Source: Ampelomyces quisqualis (Eukaryota; Ascomycota; Dothideomycetes; Pleosporales; Phaeosphaeriaceae). Taken from it: a stretch of 64,000 nucleotides of DNA. Shown in pieces: positions 14,391 through 26,929 of the stretch. The notes under the pieces were generated by a model, which ran no database searches, was not told where the DNA came from, and worked only from the letters and a program-made list of their open reading frames with translations. Location of the stretch: positions 434,001 to 498,000 of the forward strand of contig JAGTXZ010000006.1 in NCBI GenBank assembly GCA_018398575.1. The letters run 5' to 3'. A program made the translations under genes and the position numbers. Each line of letters opens with the position of its first letter. Position 1 is the stretch's first letter.

Positions 14391-15655
14391 TACAACCTAC
14401 TTATTCTAAGTTTTTATCTAGTTTGATACTAAGATTAGCTAGTATATTAATAGAGTTTAGATTTTTTTTATAATACTTGAAAAGTAGATTACTAGTATAT
14501 TTAGCTTGTTTTCACTAGAAAGCTTAAGCTTATTTACCCCTTACAATCTCTATTTCTAGAAAGTAGCTAGCTTCTTTTAGGTTACTTACTTCTAGTTTAA
14601 GCACTAAAATATTATTGGGATAGACTAGAAGTTTTATTTTTTTAAATACTTTATATTTCTTAAGATATAGGACTTAATTTTAAGTCTTTTAGTATTTCTT
14701 TAGAATAATTATACTTAGCTCTTAGAGCTTCTTTTAGCCCCTAGAGTAATTTTAGAAACTTGTAAACTTTTGTTTTATTTGTATCTAAACCTATAGGTTA
14801 TTATATATAAATTTGTTCTTAAATAGATATATATAAAAGAGCGTTTTTTTTATCTACTTAGATTTTTTCTAGATCTAAAAATACTAACAGATTAAGTAGA
14901 AATCTAATAATTCTTATTTAGCTTTAGCATTTTGTAGTCTATCTTACTTTGTATTTTATTATTTTATAATTTTTATCTATATTAATATTAAAGATTTAGC
15001 ATTTTTTAAGTACTATTCTATTTTAAGGTAATTCTATAAGACTCTAAGTACTTCTATCTTCTAGTTACTTTTTTTATACTTCTATAGCTCTTCGCTAGTA
15101 TTTAATATCTTTTGTTATTATAGCTTCTTAATAAATATTACACTTATTATTTTCTATTATATAGATATTAAATACTTCTTTTTCTTTAGATAAACTCTTA
15201 TCTAGAGTTCTTTCTCTAGTATTAAAATCTTTCTTAAATTAAGTTATTATTCTCTTATTTATATTTATATCTTAAGATAATTCATCTAGATTATATTTTC
15301 TAATAGACCTATATCTTTTCTCTTTTATACTATATTATTTTCTTCTAGTTAATTATTTAGAGTACTTTAAGTAACATAAGTAACTAGTAATTCTACTATA
15401 ATTATAGTATTATTATTTATCTTCTTTTCTAGATTAGAGTAAAATTCTTCCTCTAGTATTCTATAATCTCTTGTTTATATTACTCTTCTTATTTTAAGAT
15501 TAAATATTTAGTAACTATACTAGTTATAACTAACTAGTACACCTTCTTTGGCTTAAGATTCTAGTTTATTAAAGTTACTTCTTTACCTTTATAGAAAGCT
15601 CTAGACTCTTTAAATTTTAGATTATTTACATTAAGTTTTTTATTATTTATTTTTC
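14391..15655 (-). mobile_element. Ty1/copia pol relic (integrase end plus RT)
   Basis: On the minus strand, 15,540-15,655 reads as the post-integrase segment SRAFYKGKEV, homologous to SRAFYKDKRV in the plus copy near 20,040. RT motifs follow: EQIYI, PIGLDTNK and GLKEALRAKYNY at about 14,700-14,850, then a YVDD-box remnant (NNILVL) near 14,600 and SYFLEIEIVRGK. Compared with the plus copia, about 17-20 codons are missing just after the YVDD box. The copy is 5'-truncated at about 15,655 and full of stops. It is clearly the same family as the element at 16,948. Confidence 0.75.
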
Positions 15656-16947
15656 AAAAAAGTGGTTTTCTAAATAAGAGTATAGAATTATATTATATAT
15701 ATATTTACTATAGCTTATATTACGTCTTACTAGAGTATTAGAAGTAAATTAAAGATAAATAATAGTACTCTTATAGTTTCTATTACGCTAGTAAATAAGT
15801 AGAAAGTACTCTTCTTTAAATAGAAAGTAAGTAGAAGTTAATAGTATAGGAGGTAGAGTAAAAGTTAGGTTAGAGTAGAGCTAGAGTATAGGTTAGATTA
15901 AGGTTACATAGGTACTAGGTATAGGTTAGGTTAGTAGTTAGGTTAAGCGACCTACTATTAGGTTATACTTATATAGTATTTTTTACTATAACTTCTAAAT
16001 ATATAAATTACTTTTGTATATAGTAGAGTAAGAGAAATTAGCTTATTAAAGAAGTTATCTTAAAATTAGAAATATTACTATAGTAATATCTATTTCAATT
16101 AAGGTTAAAAAACTCGATTCTAATATAGTAATATAATATTTAAAATTAGTAGTATTTAGTTAGCTAGTAAGCTTTTCTTTATTATAGTTTTTTATTATAC
16201 TTACTACTTAAGGTAGCGCAAGGGCTTTAATCTCTTTTTCTATAGCTACTACTTAAGTATATTATGCACAGAATTTTCTTAATAGATACTTAAAGAAGAT
16301 GTTATAAAATCTATTCTTTTAACACTCTTACTCTTATTATTATTATTCTCTTTATTACTTTTTAGATCTGTAAAGCGCCTTTTTCTAGTATTAATAGAGC
16401 TAGAATAACAATCTAGTCTCTAAATCTTATATAGGTTCTAAAATATTTTAGTGCTTAGTTAATATATTAGAGTTAGTAATTATATTTTAGGTAGGCTAAA
16501 TAGGTTATCCTTATACGTAATTACATATTTAACAACTATAATTATCTAAATTGTCTTAACTTGAAGTCTATAACTTTAATTTCTTATAATATCTCTTACT
16601 ATATAAAATAAGCACTCTACCCTAACTTTTGTAAGCTAAATAGCTAGTACGTCTAACACTACTTAGGCTAGAAGTAGGTATATTTCTGCGTTAGCCTGCT
16701 ACTATACTAGTAAGTTTACTAGATTCTTTTTATTATCTTTAGTTATTAGAAGAGTACTTAGATAGTAGAGGGCTTCTATACAGACTGGCCGAATACTTAG
16801 GTTTAGTTCTTTATACAACTTAGAACTTATTTACTTAACTTTACTATAAGTTTAAGTAGCCTTCTAAACTACTAATTTTTAAAGAATTACTTAGGTCGCG
16901 TAAGGCAAATAGAAGTATAGTTTGTATATAGTTAGATAGGTTAGTTG
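15656..16947. other. RIP-degraded spacer with a GGTTA-rich segment
   Basis: No coding frame is readable. At about 15,840-15,960 there is a purine-rich stretch with repeated taggtta and ggttaga motifs that resembles an old LTR, but no partner copy was found in the window. Confidence 0.35.
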
Positions 16948-17725
16948 TGTTAAAATTAAGTAATCTTACATTTTTACAGAATAAGTAAGTTAACGTTATA
17001 TTTAAAACTTAACAAAATAAGAAATTATTTCTAGTAACTTTACTAGTTATAATAAAGCATAACAATATTATATAAAACTATAAACAAAGTTTATAGAAGT
17101 CTATAAATAGAACTATATATACGCTAGCACTAATCTAGCAATTATAAATAAACTAAACATACAATTTTTAAGAAAAGCTTACAAAATATTAGCTTATTCT
17201 TGAAATTACGTAATCAATGTAGGCGCTAGACTAGCCTACTTGGTAATTTCTGAAAAAAGATGTTAAAGGCTCTTGATTCTGATCCTAACATCCTAAATAG
17301 GCCTAGTAACGGCTAAGATCTAAATTACTTATAAGAGGACTAAAATTATGTAGCTCTCAATTAGGCGGTACAGGCAAAACCAACCTAAAATTATCTAAAC
17401 CTAGCTGAAACTTAACGCTAGGGTTGAAAACCTAGTAACTATCTAATAAAACTAGTAGAACTAGATATTAGTTACAAGTTACTAGTAAAACCAGAAGCTA
17501 GACTCTTAAACTAGGTAGCTAGAAGCTAAAACTAGAATACTAGTTTCTGGAAACTAGATAGCTAGTTTCTGGAAATTAGAAACTAGATAACAAGTAACTA
17601 GAATTGCGAAGGAGTCTAGAATTAGTAATCTAGATCTAATACTTAGAGTATATATTAAGAAGCTTTGTTAGCACTAAAGAAATAACAATTTACACTATTT
17701 CTACTATTACCTATAATCTTTAACA
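16948..17725 (+). repeat. 5' LTR of the plus-strand copia element
   Basis: A 778-bp repeat starting TGTTAAAATTAAG and ending TTTAACA, with the primer site directly after. It matches in inverted orientation the 29,365-30,141 copy over its whole length and defines the LTR family seen at 6.0, 6.6, 7.5, 10.6 and 30.7 kb. Confidence 0.85.
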
Positions 17726-17745
17726 GGTTATAAGCCTAGTGCTCT
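17726..17745 (+). other. Copia primer-binding site, half-tRNA(iMet) type
   Basis: Directly after the LTR end comes GGTTATAAGCCTAGTGCTCT. GGTTATAAG is GGTTATGAG with one RIP-type G-to-A change, and GGTTATGAG is the complement of the initiator tRNA anticodon loop (CUCAUAACC). Drosophila copia primes from the same region of a cleaved initiator tRNA rather than from the tRNA 3' end. The mirrored copy at 29,345-29,364 has the same site. Confidence 0.7.
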
Positions 17746-17786
17746 AACTCTAATTAATCTTTCTTAATACTTAATTAATCTAAATC

Positions 17787-17935
17787 TAAACAAAACGAAA
17801 CAAAACGAAACAAAACAAAACAAAACAAAATAAAACAAAATAAAACAAAACAAAACAAAGTAAAACAAAACAAATTGAAACCAAACAAAAACAACACAAA
17901 ACGAAACAAAACAACTTAAAACAAAACAACAAATT
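17787..17935 (+). repeat. AAAAC-type microsatellite in the copia leader
   Basis: Run of AAAAC/AAAACG pentamers with interruptions in the untranslated leader between primer site and gag. The mirrored element carries the complementary TTTTG run at about 29,064-29,285, which is longer. Confidence 0.85.
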
Positions 17936-18042
17936 AATCAAATTAATCAAATTAACAAAATTAATTCAGATTAAATAAATTAATTAAATTAACAAATCTA
18001 ATCTAAATTAATCTAACTAATCAAATTAGTTAAATTAACAAA

Positions 18043-18780
18043 ATGTCTAGATACAAGTGTTAAATTAAGAAGCTTTCTAGCTAATTAAACTACGAGACTT
18101 AGAGTCTTAAAATCTTAGAAGTTTTAACGTAAGATAACTGTTTTAAGGCTATTAGCTACAACAACAATAAGCCAATTATAATAGATGCTTAAGCTAACTT
18201 AAAAGCTAAAAGCACTATTATTTTGTTAGTAGATAATAGCCCTTTAACTCAAATTAAAGGCTGTTCTACTACTCGCGAAATTTAGAAAACTATACACAAT
18301 TTGTATAGTCTATAAGGCTTTTCTGCTAAATTTCTCCTTTTAAAGAAGTTTTTTAATCTAGAACTATTAAGTTTTAACACAATAGAGGAATTCCTTAATT
18401 GTATTTTATACCTAACAGATTCGCTTAAAAACAAGGATATTAAGCTACTAAAACAAGTTATTTTAGCTTAGGTACTTAATAACCTAACGCTAAGTTGCAA
18501 AGGATTTGTTACTTTTGTAACACAATTATTTTGTACAGACTCTACAAATATTAAATTAGAAACTCTGTTTGCTAATTTAATAGATAAATCTAGGCAACAA
18601 GTTAGAAATAGTAACAAGACGTTGCTAACGAAGTCTAACAAAAAGGGGTTTAAAAACCCTAGCAAAATTACAAAGAAATATTGTAATAAATGCAAAACAA
18701 ATACTTACTTAACAAGTAGTTACTAGTATCTAAATCTAGATAAGAAACTAGATTAGTTTAGAACCAAAAATAATCTAGAA
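18043..18780 (+). pseudogene. Copia gag remnant
   Basis: The frame opens ATGTCTAGATACAAGTGT and contains the gag pattern KLSS*LNYET*SLKIL (normally K...NYETWSLKM). Near 18,688 it reads CNKCKTNTYLTSSYY, the damaged zinc-knuckle region. Stops replace Gln or Trp. The first 570 bases are repeated in inverted orientation at 28,381-28,955. The gag frame is dead. Confidence 0.75.
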
Positions 18781-19439
18781 AATTGCAGGAGCTCCCCTAA
18801 GCCTCCTAAGTAGATTTTAAGCAGTTAGAAGGATAAGGCTCTCTTAACAGCTATATTAAACCAAGTTAATAATATAGATATTAACAAAAAGGTACTATAT
18901 AACAATCCTAGCCAATTAAAATTAAAAGCTAATTTTATACTAGATTTGGAAAGTACACCGCATATAATCTGTAATTAAAATCTGTTTCTAGACAATAGTT
19001 TAGTATATAGAATTACTAAACTTAGCTAGGGTAATAATTCTGTAATTAATACAATTGGGATTAGAAGCGTTTAGATTCTATATAATAATATAAAATTTAT
19101 CCTTAATAATTGCTTATTTGTGCCTACTTTTAAAGTAAATCTTATCTTAGTTAGAAAACTAATAGAAAAGAAATTTAAAATTAAGTTTAATAAAGATAAA
19201 GCTATAATAACAAAAAATAGTAGTATAAGAATAGAAGCAAACTATACAGAACAAATGTATGTACTAGATCTAAGTAATAAAATAATAACTTAAAATATTA
19301 ATACAGAAACTATAAAAAATAGCTATATTACCTATAATACAAATTGTAATCTATAGAAAATAAGACTGTTCTATAACAGATTTAGGTATAAGAATCTTAA
19401 TACAATAGAGCAACTATTAAATATAAAAATCTCTAGTAA

Positions 19440-20280
19440 TTTTAAACTAGACTATATAGCCTGTATTAAAGCAAAGCTTTTAAATAATTAAAGTAGAGAT
19501 ATAACAGAAAAATTAAAAAACTACTTAGATAAAGTAGTAATAGATATCTATAGACCTATTACTTCTTTCTCTAGATATAACTTTAAATATATAACATTCT
19601 TTCTAGATTTAGCTACTAGAGAACTAAGCTTTAAACTGTTAAAAAATAAATTAGAAGCTTACTCTGCTTTTAAAGAATATAAAACTAAAGTAGAAAACTA
19701 ATCTCAAGAAAAAATAAAAACTATAAAACTAGATAACAGAGCTAAATTCCTTAGTAATTAATTTTAAGAGTTAATTGAATAATCTAGTATTATACACTAA
19801 TTATCTAGTGCTTATACTCTAGAACAAAACGGTCTTATAGAAAGGATTAATAGAACTATAATAGAAACTGCAAGAGCTCTCTTATTTAGCTCTAATATGC
19901 CTCTAATATACTAGCAAGAAGTAATATAAGCTGTAGTATATATATATAATATAATCTTGTATTCTTATCTAGAAAAAAGTTTGTTTAAGAAATTATATAA
20001 TAAAAGACTAAATATAAGTAACCTAAAAATTTAGAAGTCTAGAGCTTTCTATAAAGATAAAAGAGTAATATTAACAGAACTAGAACCTTAAGCTATAGAG
20101 GAAATACTAGTAGGCTATAATTAATACAATTATTATATATTAAATCTATAGATAAAAAGAGTTATATAAACAAGAGATTGCAAGATACTAGAAGGAGAAT
20201 TTTACTCTAATCTAGAAAACAAAGTAAATAATAACAGTACAATTACTATAGAATTACCTACTACGCAAAATTCTTAGAAT
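19440..20280 (+). pseudogene. Copia integrase remnant
   Basis: Reads DIYRPITSFSRYNFKYITFF then FLDLATREL, then IKTIKLDNRAKF (normally DNG.EF) and AYTLEQNGLIERINRTI, the typical copia integrase catalytic core with first and second Asp regions and the QNG.ER.NRT block. A run of four stops near 19,760-19,800 falls at expected Gln positions. The downstream segment SRAFYKDKRV is shared with the minus relic at 15.6 kb. Confidence 0.85.
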
Positions 20281-20559
20281 AATAACTCTAATATAGAAGA
20301 AGATAGATCTAGTTCTATTAGACATAATAGTTTAGACAAATTAGCTTAAGAAATAAATACAAATAAAAGAATAATATATTAATCTATAGAGAGTTGCAGT
20401 ACTAGAGAAAGAACTTTAGATAGTAATCTTTCTAAAGATAAACTAGCGTTTAATATTTATACGATAGAAAATAACAAGCTAAATACGTATTAAGAAGCTA
20501 AAATAGCAAAAGATAATAAAGAATAGTTAAAAGCTATAAATATAGAAATTAAACAACTA

Positions 20560-21402
20560 GAAGATTAAAACACATAGATTCTAGTAGAATTACCTAAAAA
20601 TAGAGTAGCACTTAAAGAACGCTAGGTCCATAAGGTTAAAATAGATAAAAAAAAAACAATAAAATATAAAGCAAGATAGGTTGCTAAAGGCTATAGCTAA
20701 ATCTATAGACTAGATTATCTAGATACGTTTGCAAATACAACTAGAATTGAAATTATTAGATTTCTACTCTTTCTAGCAGTATTTCTAGATCTAGAAATAA
20801 TTTAGCTAGATATTAAAAACGCTTTTCTAGATATACCTATAGAAGAACAAATTTATATGCAACAACCTATAGGTTTTAATATAGATAAAGTAAAAGTTTG
20901 CAAACTAATAAAATTACTCTATAGGCTAAAACAGGCACTATAAGCCTAGTATAATTACCTAAAAGAAATACTTGAAAATTTAGACTTTGTTCCTATATTT
21001 AACAAACAAGAAGTATTTAAAAATTATAAAAATAAAATGCTTATAGTCTATGTAGACAATATATTAGTACTAGGACTAAACCTAGAAGAAATAAACAAAT
21101 TGAAACAAAATATCTCTAAAAAACTAGAAGCAAGCAATCTAGGAGACGCTCGCTACTTTCTAGGAATAGAAATAATAAGAGATAGATAAACAAGATTTCT
21201 TTAGCTAAAATAAGCTAAATACACAAATAGTCTGCTTACTAAATGTAATAAAAATAATCTAAATCCTGTTTGTACACTAGCTAATCCTAGTGTAAAACTA
21301 GATAAAAATATAGAATAGGTAGGTAGTAGCGAAATGAAGCTATTTTAACAATATATAGAAAGCTTAATATACCTAGTAATATATACTAAACCTAATCTAT
21401 AG
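20560..21402 (+). pseudogene. Copia reverse transcriptase remnant
   Basis: Ordered RT motifs: AFLDIPIEEQIYMQQPIGF near 20,820-20,880, VCKLIKLLYRLKQAL near 20,895-20,940, MLIVYVDNILVLG near 21,040-21,075 (the YVDD catalytic box with D to N), and ARYFLGIEIIRDR near 21,150-21,185. The D-to-N change and several stops make it inactive. It breaks off at the SLIYL block near 21,400. Confidence 0.88.
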
Positions 21403-22799
21403 CTACTAGAGTCTAACGCGTAAAGTTACTAAGGTTAATATTCTAGTAGATATCTTCTAGCTCTTCTAGCAGCTCCTTATTAAGCAGGACACTATTATTT
21501 GTAAGCTTAATAATATTAGCGCTAGCGTGCAGCAGCTCTACACTAATATAAGCTATTTCTAATTTATTTTCTTTCTATTAGAACTTGTTTTTCTGCAGCG
21601 TTTCTATATATCTACTAATATTTAATTAGGCTAAAGAGTATAACATGTAGATCTCTAGCGTAAGCTTCTAGGTTTCTTATATTAGCAACGCTTTCTAGAC
21701 TACTAACAGGCTACTCTATTACTTTAATATAATAGAGTTTAATATATATAAGAAGCCTACGTATAACGCAAAGGTATAGGCTAACACTAACTATTTAGTA
21801 ATAGTAACTATTGCGCTTTCTAATAGTAGAAAAGTAGGCTCTAGTATATAGTAGTCTTGCTATAGCTTCTATATAGCGCCTATAGGCAATTTCTATAGTA
21901 ATAGACTTTTTATTATAGTCTCTGTCTTTATTCTATTACTAAGCCTAGACTCTATAAAACTAGTCTTATATTTCTTAATACTACTTATATATTAGAATAG
22001 ATATTACGCTTTACGTCTTAGGCTTATAAGTTCTTGTAGCTTTACTTCTATTACAGATATTATTATTCTTACTAGTTCTTATAGTCTAGCGCAGTCTAAG
22101 TATTAGAATCTTATACTTTCTTCTTAGGTTTTTCTAGGCTCTCTAAAGATTTATGTTACGCTGCGTCTTAACTAACTATTGCCTAGCTTAAGTAGCTAGA
22201 TCTTTAGAGTTAATCTAGGCTCTTTCTCTTATATTCTTTAGCTACTAATCTATTAACGCTAAGCTTCTAGACTTCTTTCTCTTTGTTTCTAGGTTATTCT
22301 AGGTAGCTAGTAGAACTATTACTTTAGTTTTTGTATTTAGCATTTAAGTTCTTTATATCTAGTTTCTAGAGACTGTTAACTACTAGTTATGTTCTAGCTA
22401 TTAACTAGTTAAGGTAGTTAAGAGCTGGCTTATAGAATAGATATAGGTATCTTCTTTTCTCTCTACTTTCTAAAAGTACTTCTAGTCTTAGGTTTTGTCT
22501 ATTATATTATCTGTACCTTTCTCTTCTTAGTTACTTCTTAGTATTAGGTATTGTTCCTAACGTAACTAAGTGCGCTACTATGTTATTCTTAATAACTTAG
22601 GTTCTACTTATACCTATTCTAGGTTTAGCTCTTTTTCTACTGCCTTCTCTTATATATAGCGCTATTATCTATTCTAATACTTGTTATATGTACCTATAGT
22701 TTCTCTTTCTTCTCTTTTTATACTAATATACTTATTTAGTAGTTAAGATAGATAGGCGTTTTACTAACAACCTATCTAAGTTTTATTCTATTCTAGTTT

Positions 22800-24400
22800 T
22801 ATCTAGCTACTTAGTAAAAGCTATAGTGTTAGTAATATTTGCTTACAGTTTCTATATTAGTTCTGCGTATTATACCTATTTTACTAGGTACTATAGCTAT
22901 ATACCTTACTCTTTCTTCTTTTATTATTCTGTAAGAATATAGTTAACAAGGTACTTATTATTAGCTTTGTCTTTGTTTTCTATTATTGCTTCTAGTTACT
23001 AGTTATTAAAACTCTAGTATAGAAGCAGATTCTCTGCATTAAGCTAGAAGTAGTTAATATAGAATCTTAGGTGTACTCTAAGAGGTACGCTTAGCTCTAT
23101 AACATATAGTAATATAATCTCTATAACTGTATATTTTCTGTTTTTTTAATCTAACTTCTTTAAAGGTCTGTTATTAGATATAGTGTAGCTGTACTAGAGC
23201 TATACTTTATCCTTTACATAGAGTTCTAAGGCTTTCTATCTGTAATAGTTAGCCTAATATTCTTATTTTTGTTATACTTCTGCTATCTTTACTTATATAT
23301 AGTCTATTATCTCTTTAATCTTAGTTACTATTGCTTTAGTAGTAGCTCTCTTATTAATACTAGACTAATACTAGTTTTCTATAGTCTATTCTAGGTCTAA
23401 CTAAATAGAGTTTATGTTATACCTATGCTAGAGAAAGAATAGGCTAATGCTTGTAGACGCTGTATTTTGTCTAGCTATAGCAATTTCTGCTAGTAGGCAT
23501 AGAGTAGCCTAGTTTAACTAGTTCTAGCTTATAAAGGCCCTTAAGTAGGCTTCTACTATACTATTTATTTACTTTCTAGCACTATCTGTCTAAAGGTAGT
23601 ATACTACTATTAAGACTCTTCTTTATATTCTAAGCTTACTATAGAGTAAAGACTAGAATTTGCTTATAAACTATAATATTCTGTTAGACACTATAGCGTC
23701 TAGAAGCTAATAGTACGTAACTACTTATTTAATAAATGCCTTAACTATAGTAAGAACTTCTAGGTCTAAGATAGGTATAAGTACTACGTTTTTACTTAGT
23801 TAGTTAGTAACTACTACAAAGTGTAGTATTCTGTAGCTTAGCAGAAGGCTTATAATAAAGTCTACTAACAATTCGTTTTATATTTAGTGTAAGAGCAGAA
23901 GTAAGCATAGTAGTTCTTATTTAAGTTTTCTCTATAGTTTTATCCTACTATACACTTTATAGTTTTAGATAAACTACTAGATACTTAAGAATATTTTAGG
24001 CTAGAAGTAGTCTTTTACTAATATTATATAAGTGTTTTTTCTACTTAGGTGTCTAGTAATTAGGAAATTATACGCTTTTAAGATAATATAGGTTTATAGG
24101 TTTACGCATTCTAGCACTTACTTACGTTTTCTATAGAGTAGGCGTCTTAGGTTATCTAAGGCACATTCTGCTAGAAAAACCTTTAGGCTTAAATAAGAAG
24201 AAAATTTCTACTACTCTATTCTAACAGCGTTAACTACTACTTAGTAGGCTTTATCTATATAAACAGCCTGTTTCTATAACTCTTTAATAGTAGGCTCTAA
24301 TAATCTTTTAGAGCGCTTGTTTATATAAAGACCTTACCTAGGCGTAATTATATATAGTACTATAGTTTCTTTAGTAGAATCTAAAATATCTCTTACTATA
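22800..24400 (-). pseudogene. Gypsy integrase remnant
   Basis: The HHCC region reads RHLSRKNTYIILVKDYF then NYKVYSRIK, where both Cys of the CX2C pair are now Tyr. Further on, near 23,450-23,520, ATLCLLAEIAIARQNT matches the segment that follows the STAYHPQTDG block in gypsy integrases. Stops are at expected Gln/Trp positions. Confidence 0.72.
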
Positions 24401-24849
24401 GAAAGCTTCTTAATACTTTAGTTGTAGACAACATTTTTCTCTCTTAATATAGCGTCTTTATTTGTAAGCACGTTGCCTATAAGTATATTTTAAAGTGTTT
24501 CTTTACTAGCTACAGAGTACTTCTTAGTATTTTAGTTTTAGATAACGTTTCTTTTTCTTAACGTAGCGTCTTTGTCTATAAGTACGTTTTAAAGCTACTT
24601 TATTTCTTTCTTTCTTTATTATAGTATATCTTTCTACTAAGCTATAAGAGAAGTAGTTAACGTAGCATCTTTGTTTATAAGCACGTTTTAGAGCTACTCT
24701 ATTTCTTTTTCTTTCTGTTATAGTATATTCCTCTGCTAAGCTGTAAAGAAAGTAGTAAGTACTAAGTCTTCTTTATCTTTTGTTTCTAAAGTAGAAGTAA
24801 ATAATTAGAAGGTCTAGAACTATACCTGCACGTCTACTCTTCTTTAGAA

Positions 24850-26350
24850 AAGATCTTATTCTTTCTTAGAAAGGGTATCTACTCTACTATTAACGTCTCT
24901 TAGGCAGTATTAGAATTTAATATTAAATGTACTAAGAAACTCTGCCTAGTAGACGTGTCTTTCTGTTAGTAGTTATATAGTAGCAAAGTATTCTAGGTTC
25001 TTATAGTCTATAAGTATAGTAAAATACTTTACTCTCTAAAGTTTAGTTTTCTACTACTCTAAGCACTTAACTATAGCTAACAGCTCTTTATTATAGATAG
25101 TGTAGTTAGCTTCTATAGCTATATTCTTTACTAAGTAGTAAGCTATAGCCTAGAGGTATTTGTTTCTGCTATATTAAGATAATACTCTTCTAGTTAACTA
25201 TTCTAAGGCGTTATATTCTACTACTGTTTCTAGCTTTATATTAAAGTTTGCTAGAGATAGTTCTACTATAAAAGCTTCTTTTAGCTTCTTAAAGGACATC
25301 TGTTGTTTAGAACCCTAGTAGAAGACTACGCCTTTTCTAGTAAGCCTAGTTAGTAGAGTAGCTAGTTCTAAGAAGTCTTTTATAAACTATTAGTAGAAGT
25401 TAGCAAAGCTAACAAAACTCTAGACTTCTTGAACTATCTTAGAAGGCTTCTAGAAACGTATAGCAGCTACTTTCTTAAGGTCTATACTTATTTCTTTCTT
25501 AGCCTTAATAATAAATCTAAGGTATTTAGTCTTCTTTATAGTAAACTTACTTTTCTTTATATTAAGGTGTAATTCTGCTGCACTAAGTCTTAAGATTACT
25601 AGCTTTACCTTTTGCTTATAGTCTGCCTTAAACCTACTTGTATATATTAATACGTTATCTATATAGGCTAAATAGAAATTATCTAAGTATTCTCTTAGAG
25701 TCTAATTAATATATCTCTAAAACATACTTAGAGTGTTTGTAAGTCTAAAGGAAGTTATAAGCTACTTATAGAAGCTAAAGCGCGTCTAGAAAGCTATCTT
25801 CTATTTGTTTTCTTTAGCAATCCTAATCTTATAAAATGCCTAGATAACATCTACTTTAGTAAACTATTTAGCTTTAGTAATCTAGGCTAAGGTCTTCTAG
25901 ATAAGTAGAAGTAGGTATTAGTCCTTTCTTATAATTACGTTAAGAGCCTAGTAGTCTACACAGAACTAAAGGTCTCTTTCTAGCTTCTTTATAAATAGGA
26001 CTAGCTTAGAGGCGCTTAACTAGCTTACCTATATAAAGCTATAGTCTAGGTAAGAAGTAAGCTATTTCTAGAGTACAAGAAGTTTTTCTTTTAATATACT
26101 ATATAGTAGGCTCTATAGCACTTCTATAGTCTTTCTATCTTTTTCTACTAGCTTAATAGAATAATTAATAGTAGGTCTTCTTACTAGAAGAAGTTAGTCT
26201 ACTTCTTTACGTAGAAAGGTTTTGTATTCTTCTTTTAGGTAATCTAAAAGCACTAACCTAAGGTCTACTTAGAGTTTAGTTTTTAGAGTTTTTTAGATAT
26301 CTACTATTAACGTAGCGTAAAGGTAGATAGATTTGTCCTTCTAGCCTTGT
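24850..26350 (-). pseudogene. Gypsy RT-RNase H remnant
   Basis: Minus-strand motifs in order: the YIDD box near 25,650 (AYI-D-N-V-LIY, D to N), LRFIIKAKKEISIDLKKV, FVSFANFY (from FLGFANFYRRFI), then the RNase H pattern with VVEYNALE (from ETDASD). This is the standard chromovirus-type RT/RH arrangement. The catalytic Asp in the YIDD box is changed and stops are frequent. Confidence 0.8.
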
Positions 26351-26929
26351 TGCAGCTAAGCTAAGTACGCAGCTACTATAATATTCTATAGTAAAAGAAG
26401 TTTTCTTTTCTTCTAGCTTCTAACTTGCGTCTAAGTAAAGTAGATGTATATTAATTTCTTTGCTAGTGCAATAGTAATATTATGCTAGTTTATCTATAGT
26501 TAACCTAGAACTAGGTTGTATTCTTTATCTCTATTTAGTTTATAGGCCTATAGTGTCTCTTTGTGCCTATTAATGTTAATTCTTATCTAAACAGCTGTCT
26601 TTATCTAAGACTAGGCTCTAGTAATTCTAATAATTTCTCTTAAGGCTATTAACTTGCGCTCTAACTTATTTTTGTAAATAAACTTAGTTAAAGTTATAGC
26701 GTAGGTAAGACACCTAGTGTTAATTATTATAGAAGTAACTATTATTTTATTAATAATAGTATATATAGTAATAGGTTCTCTATTTAGCTATTTTCTCTAG
26801 AATTATTAAAATCTCTTATTCTCTTTTAGTGTTGTGTTACTATACTTTTATCTATACCTTTAGACAAGAGTTACTTATTTTCTAAGCTTAGAGTGTTTTC
26901 TAACGCGTTTTCTTCTTTCTTACCCTATA

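Larger units (their letters stand above)
16948..21402 (+). mobile_element. Ty1/copia retrotransposon, 3'-truncated, RIP-inactivated
   Basis: Order along the plus strand: 5' LTR, half-tRNA primer site, microsatellite leader, gag with a Cys-rich knuckle, integrase, RT. The order INT before RT is diagnostic of Ty1/copia. The similarity ends near 21,400, just after the RT block that normally reads gSLIYL...TRPD (here SLIYLVIYTKPNL), so RNase H and the 3' LTR are missing and gypsy sequence begins. Almost every in-frame stop sits where Gln or Trp is expected, the RIP signature, yet CpA remains common, so this copy is less mutated than the rest of the block. Not functional. Confidence 0.88.

Noticed and set aside
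15840..15960. GGTTA-rich stretch as a possible interstitial telomere repeat
   Set aside because: Fungal telomeres are TTAGGG; units here are irregular (taggtta, ggttaga) and not in tandem register.
18468..18695. Minus-strand frame of 75 codons
   Set aside because: It is antisense to the copia gag remnant; the plus-strand homology explains the sequence.
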